DNA of 26,567 nucleotides. Source: Thermohalobaculum sp039026295 (lineage in GTDB: Bacteria > Pseudomonadota > Alphaproteobacteria > Rhodobacterales > Rhodobacteraceae). The stretch covers positions 1-26,567 of the forward strand of contig JBCCMP010000012.1 of the NCBI GenBank assembly GCA_039026295.1, in the 5' to 3' direction. A model generated the notes under the pieces. The model did no database searches, had not been told where the DNA came from, and was given only the letters and a program-made list of their open reading frames with translations. Both the position numbers and the translations under genes were made by a program. Below are positions 23,965 to 26,567 of this stretch, piece by piece; the first letter of the stretch is position 1; the number at the start of each line of letters is the position of its first letter.

Positions 23965-24033
23965 CCCTGCGATTAACCCTTGTTCACACGCATAGCGTGA
24001 GCCCACTGACCCTTACATTTACAAACAGTTAAC
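23961..24033 (+). promoter_or_regulatory. cluster of TTAAC half-sites upstream of the 24080 gene
   Basis: TTAAC occurs at 23961-23965, 23973-23977 and 24029-24033. The first two have an 8-nt spacer rather than the 7 nt of a CtrA site. A small hairpin (CACGC-ATA-GCGTG, 23987-23999) lies between. The region is AT-rich and probably holds the promoter of the aspartic-protease gene; control by CtrA is only a possibility. Confidence 0.3.
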
Positions 24034-24079
24034 GATTTGTGAGAATGCTCCAACCGAGAGGATTGGGGGTAACCCTTAC

Positions 24080-24829
24080 ATGGCTTGGCTCGGTGGTAAT
24101 GCCTCGGCGGTGATACAAGGACTTGGCGTGCGCGCTCGTAACTTCTTCTGGCCGGTTGTTCTGATTGCCCTTTGGCTGCTGGCCTGGTTTCTGGTCGGCG
24201 CGCCGGATGGCGAACAATTGTGGGATGACCATGGTCAGGACCGCCTCGTCTACATGATGGTCTTCGCCGCCGGTATCACGATCGCCAGCGCAGGGCGGCT
24301 GCTGTTCGAAGGCGGCCCGCAAACCAGTCGCCATGCGGTAGTCTGGACCGCCGTCCTGATCTGCGTTGCGCTCGCTTACAGCAGCAAGGCTGAACTGGGC
24401 GAGCTCTACGACCGGTTCCGCGGCAACATCCACCCTTCGGTCGCGGTGACAACCGCGCGGGGCGAGGCAGAGCTGCAGCGCGCCTGGGACGGACACTACC
24501 GCGCGGAGTCCGAGATCAACGGTGTGCGCGTGATGATGCTGGTCGATACCGGTGCATCCATGGTGTTGCTGCCCCACGAAGAGATCGGGCGCCTCGGCAT
24601 CGACCCGGCAACCTTGGATTACACTTTGCCGGTGACAACCGCGAATGGTAAATCCAGCGTGGCACCGATCCGCCTCTCGTCCATCAAAATCGGCCCGATC
24701 GCTGTCTTCGATGTAGAAGCCGCTGTCGCCCAGCCCGGCCGACTGAAAATGGGCCTCTTGGGAATGAGTTTTCTCGAACGGCTCGATGAGACCTCGTTCC
24801 GCAAGGACCGGCTGATCCTGCGCAACTGA
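24080..24829 (+). CDS. membrane-anchored retropepsin-like aspartic protease
   Basis: The 249-aa product has three hydrophobic segments (about 22-40, 58-76, 86-102) and then a clan AA domain. The single active-site motif is VDTGAS (D156-T-G) followed by hydrophobic residues (MVLLP), and NGKSSVAPIRLSSIKIG and LGMSFLERL match the rest of the retropepsin-like fold. Like retroviral proteases, such proteins act as dimers. The fold fits the TIGR02281 family of proteobacterial membrane proteases, whose substrates are mostly unknown. The domain should face the periplasm if the N-terminus is cytosolic, given three membrane segments. ATG 24080 follows GGGGGTAAC. Confidence 0.88.
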   Translation: MAWLGGNASAVIQGLGVRARNFFWPVVLIALWLLAWFLVGAPDGEQLWDDHGQDRLVYMMVFAAGITIASAGRLLFEGGPQTSRHAVVWTAVLICVALAYSSKAELGELYDRFRGNIHPSVAVTTARGEAELQRAWDGHYRAESEINGVRVMMLVDTGASMVLLPHEEIGRLGIDPATLDYTLPVTTANGKSSVAPIRLSSIKIGPIAVFDVEAAVAQPGRLKMGLLGMSFLERLDETSFRKDRLILRN

Positions 24830-25139
24830 GCGCCTCCTAGCCTAAATCAGATAACTTGACAGGAACCGCCAGCGCTCACGCCCGCCCTCCGCGTCTCAGG
24901 GCAGGCTCTCGATCAAAAGGGTGCGATGCTTCAGACGCCGCGACGGAGCGCCGAATTGAACCGGCAGAAACGCGAACCAGAAGAGAACTGACCGGCCGGA
25001 CCAGGTCAGCACATCAATCATGAAGAACAGACGGTGCGGCCACGGCGAAGGTTCAATAAATCCAGCAACCGCACACAATTGTAAGATTGGTCTTCCGAGC
25101 AATTTTACGATCCCCGCCTCGCCGCGGTTCGATTGCCCC
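24830..25139. other. intergenic region between the protease and the dioxygenase-like gene
   Basis: About 310 bp separate two convergent genes. The only possible gene is a small minus-strand frame at 24896-25102 (listed separately). No intrinsic terminator is evident. Its right half is AT-richer than the surrounding genes. Confidence 0.45.
24896..25102 (-). CDS. possible small hydrophobic protein, 68 aa
   Basis: A minus-strand frame from TTG 25102 with GGGGA 8 nt before it. Its product has two hydrophobic parts (LGRPILQLCAVAGFI, RLFFMIDVLTWSGRSVLFWF) and a basic end. It sits 37 bp after the stop of the dioxygenase-like gene and could be the last gene of the dusA operon. The rare start and lack of any recognisable family keep this tentative; it may be a decayed remnant. 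Confidence 0.28.
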   Translation of the reverse strand: MLGRPILQLCAVAGFIEPSPWPHRLFFMIDVLTWSGRSVLFWFAFLPVQFGAPSRRLKHRTLLIESLP

Positions 25140-25946
25140 TCAATCGCGCTCCAGCCACCAATCAGGGCTCTGACCCGGAAACGGATCCGGCCTGAAATAG
25201 GCAATCGATCGCGGCGACCCATCCTCGCCTGCCGTCCACGGGGCCACCCCGTGCAGGGCAAGGCGGTGGACGATGTACGCCTCTCCGGGCTGTGCGGACA
25301 CTTCGACCCGCGTGCAGGTCTCAAAGCAGTGGCGGCGCGCCTCGACATAAACCTCGGTCACATCCTCCCCCGCCCAGTCCCCTGGCGCAATCCCTGCAAG
25401 ACGATCCTGAAAGACCCCGCGCATCACCTCGTGAGAGCCTTCCCAGACAACCAGAGGCGCCGCCCCAGCCGGCACGTCGCTCAGCGGGAGCCCCAGCACG
25501 AAGCCGTGCTGCTCCCCCAACGACCGTCGCCGCGAAGGTTTCTCGCGCAGCAGCCCGTCGACATGCGCGGCATCCCGGTTTTTCCGATAGCGGAAGTTTG
25601 CCTCGGTCTCCTCCTCGGACGGTTGCGGGTAGCCGGGAAAGCAGACCGAAATCTGCGCCCGGTCCCAGACGAAACCGTCGAGGCCGAGCACATCGCGCAC
25701 GAAGACAAGCGGGCTCCCGGCCAGTGGCGGCACGCCAGCGTCCATTATGCCGCCGTCCGCATCGTTGGCCAACGCATTGACCCCGGCGAACCATGTCCCG
25801 CCACAGCGCAACCACGCTTTGCGCTGCTCAGGATCGGCAAGCGCAGCCGCGGCCACCGGCCGAACCGCATCGACCCACCGGGCGATGTCCGGGTCAAGCG
25901 GGAAACGAACCCACCCCTTGGCGAAGAAATCCGCCGCCAGGCTCAT
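25140..25946 (-). CDS. phytanoyl-CoA dioxygenase-like protein
   Basis: A 268-aa product resembling Fe(II)/2-oxoglutarate-dependent dioxygenases of the PhyH group. The facial triad appears as HVDG (H-x-D, about 128-130) and VHRLALHGVAPW (distal His), with a following Arg in PRSIAYFRP that would bind 2-oxoglutarate. The body also has typical QHGFVLGLPLSDVPAGAAPLVVWEGSHE, where the family has its cupin strands. The ATG shares one base with the dusA stop (TAATG), so the genes are coupled. The substrate is unknown; a role in modifying RNA or a small molecule cannot be inferred from the neighbour alone. Confidence 0.78.
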   Translation of the reverse strand: MSLAADFFAKGWVRFPLDPDIARWVDAVRPVAAAALADPEQRKAWLRCGGTWFAGVNALANDADGGIMDAGVPPLAGSPLVFVRDVLGLDGFVWDRAQISVCFPGYPQPSEEETEANFRYRKNRDAAHVDGLLREKPSRRRSLGEQHGFVLGLPLSDVPAGAAPLVVWEGSHEVMRGVFQDRLAGIAPGDWAGEDVTEVYVEARRHCFETCTRVEVSAQPGEAYIVHRLALHGVAPWTAGEDGSPRSIAYFRPDPFPGQSPDWWLERD

Positions 25947-26567
25947 TAGGCCGCCCGCGCTGGGGCGACCTGGTCAAGCGCTGCCTCCACCACCTCCAGC
26001 CCTGCACCGGGCAGATGAGCGTGTTCCGACAAATATCGTCGCCACTTCCGCGCACCGGGACGCCCCGCAAACGCCCCCAGCATGTGGCGCGTGATCTGAT
26101 GCAGACGTGTGCCAACTGCCAGCTCGCCCTCGATGTAGTCATACATGCTCATTACGGCAGCAACCGGATCAACATCCTGTTTGGCGACTCCGTAGATCTG
26201 CCGGTCTGCACCGGCGAGAATGCCCGCCGGGTCGTGATAGGCGGCCCGCCCGATCATCACCCCGTCAAAGTCGGAAAGGTGCGCTTCGGCCTCTGCCAAT
26301 GTCTCGATCCCGCCGTTCAGCGAGAGGTGAAGGTCCGGGCGATCCTGCTTAACCTGCCGGACCAGATCGTAATCCAGCGGCGGTATGGTCCGGTTCTCCT
26401 TCGGGCTAAGACCCTGCAACCAGGCTTTCCGTGCGTGCACCGCAAACCGGCTGACACCCCGCGCAGCGACGGTGTCAATGAACTCCGGCAGCACCGCAGC
26501 GGGGTCCTGATCATCGACGCCAATCCGGCATTTCACCGTAATCTCCGGCCCGTCCCTTGCCGCATCG
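25946..26567 (-). CDS. dusA: tRNA-dihydrouridine synthase A (5' end cut)
   Basis: DusA reduces uridine to dihydrouridine in the D-loop of tRNA using FMN and NADPH. Only the last 206 codons lie in the window; the frame is open to the right edge and the catalytic Cys lies outside it. Visible are VKCRIGVDD, FAVHARKAWLQGLSPKENR, LSLNGGIET and VMIGRAAYHDP (FMN-binding barrel), and the C-terminal helical RNA-binding part with RLHQITRHMLGAFAGRPGARKWRRYLSE. The KAWLQGLSPKENR stretch is specific to DusA among Dus proteins. An in-frame ATG at 26536 is internal, not the start. Confidence 0.94.
   Translation of the reverse strand, partial: DAARDGPEITVKCRIGVDDQDPAAVLPEFIDTVAARGVSRFAVHARKAWLQGLSPKENRTIPPLDYDLVRQVKQDRPDLHLSLNGGIETLAEAEAHLSDFDGVMIGRAAYHDPAGILAGADRQIYGVAKQDVDPVAAVMSMYDYIEGELAVGTRLHQITRHMLGAFAGRPGARKWRRYLSEHAHLPGAGLEVVEAALDQVAPARAA

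Overview
The window looks like a chromosomal stretch of an alphaproteobacterium, most likely a marine Roseobacter-group or other Rhodobacteraceae member. This is inferred from the GC-rich coding sequence, a split heterotetrameric sarcosine oxidase cluster, a putative cysteate/D-cysteine lyase with a sulfite-type exporter, the ccmI-ruvX-DUF1289 run, a TTAA-N7-TTAAC (CtrA-type) box, and tight ATGA/TAATG overlaps. No rRNA, tRNA, CRISPR array, insertion sequence or integrase was seen.

Layout. 1-1361 (-) is the 5' part of a GDP-mannose pyrophosphorylase/mannose-6-phosphate isomerase gene that runs off the left edge. 1855-3378 (+) encodes an exported, probably beta-propeller protein of unknown role. 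3379-3653 is a structured intergenic region (hairpin, CtrA-type box, AT-rich palindrome) in front of uvrB (3654-5855). 5856-7075 is a more AT-rich islet with a single M15-like peptidase + SH3 protein (5974-6720). 7076-10955 (+) is a compact run: alpha/beta hydrolase, an enolase-superfamily enzyme with a K-x-H motif, a TauE/SafE-type exporter and a PLP lyase of the D-cysteine desulfhydrase/L-cysteate sulfo-lyase family. This is a plausible small catabolic unit that would release and export sulfite. It meets, tail to tail, an mtgA-hydrolase pair (10962-12832, -).

12833-13882 is again AT-richer, with one small exported orphan. uppP (13883-14710, +) and a 163-aa orphan (14756-15247, +) follow, converging on the sarcosine oxidase genes. 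These read right to left as soxB (21746-20502), a 600-bp interruption with two tiny forward ORFs, an exported orphan with an internal duplication (19900-19082), then soxD, soxA and soxG (19075-15239). Together SoxB/D/A/G would oxidise sarcosine, the end product of glycine betaine demethylation, to glycine and methylene-THF.

From 21996 the + strand carries ccmI (cytochrome c maturation), ruvX (YqgF) and a DUF1289 gene with 4-bp overlaps, then a membrane-anchored retropepsin-like protease (24080-24829). The right end (-) holds a phytanoyl-CoA-dioxygenase-like gene overlapping dusA by one base; dusA is cut by the right edge.

The items most worth a second look are the K-x-H enolase-superfamily enzyme with its lyase/exporter neighbours, the duplicated-domain orphan inside the sox cluster, the lone M15-SH3 protein in an AT-rich islet, and the CtrA-type box before uvrB in the absence of a visible alphaproteobacterial LexA box.
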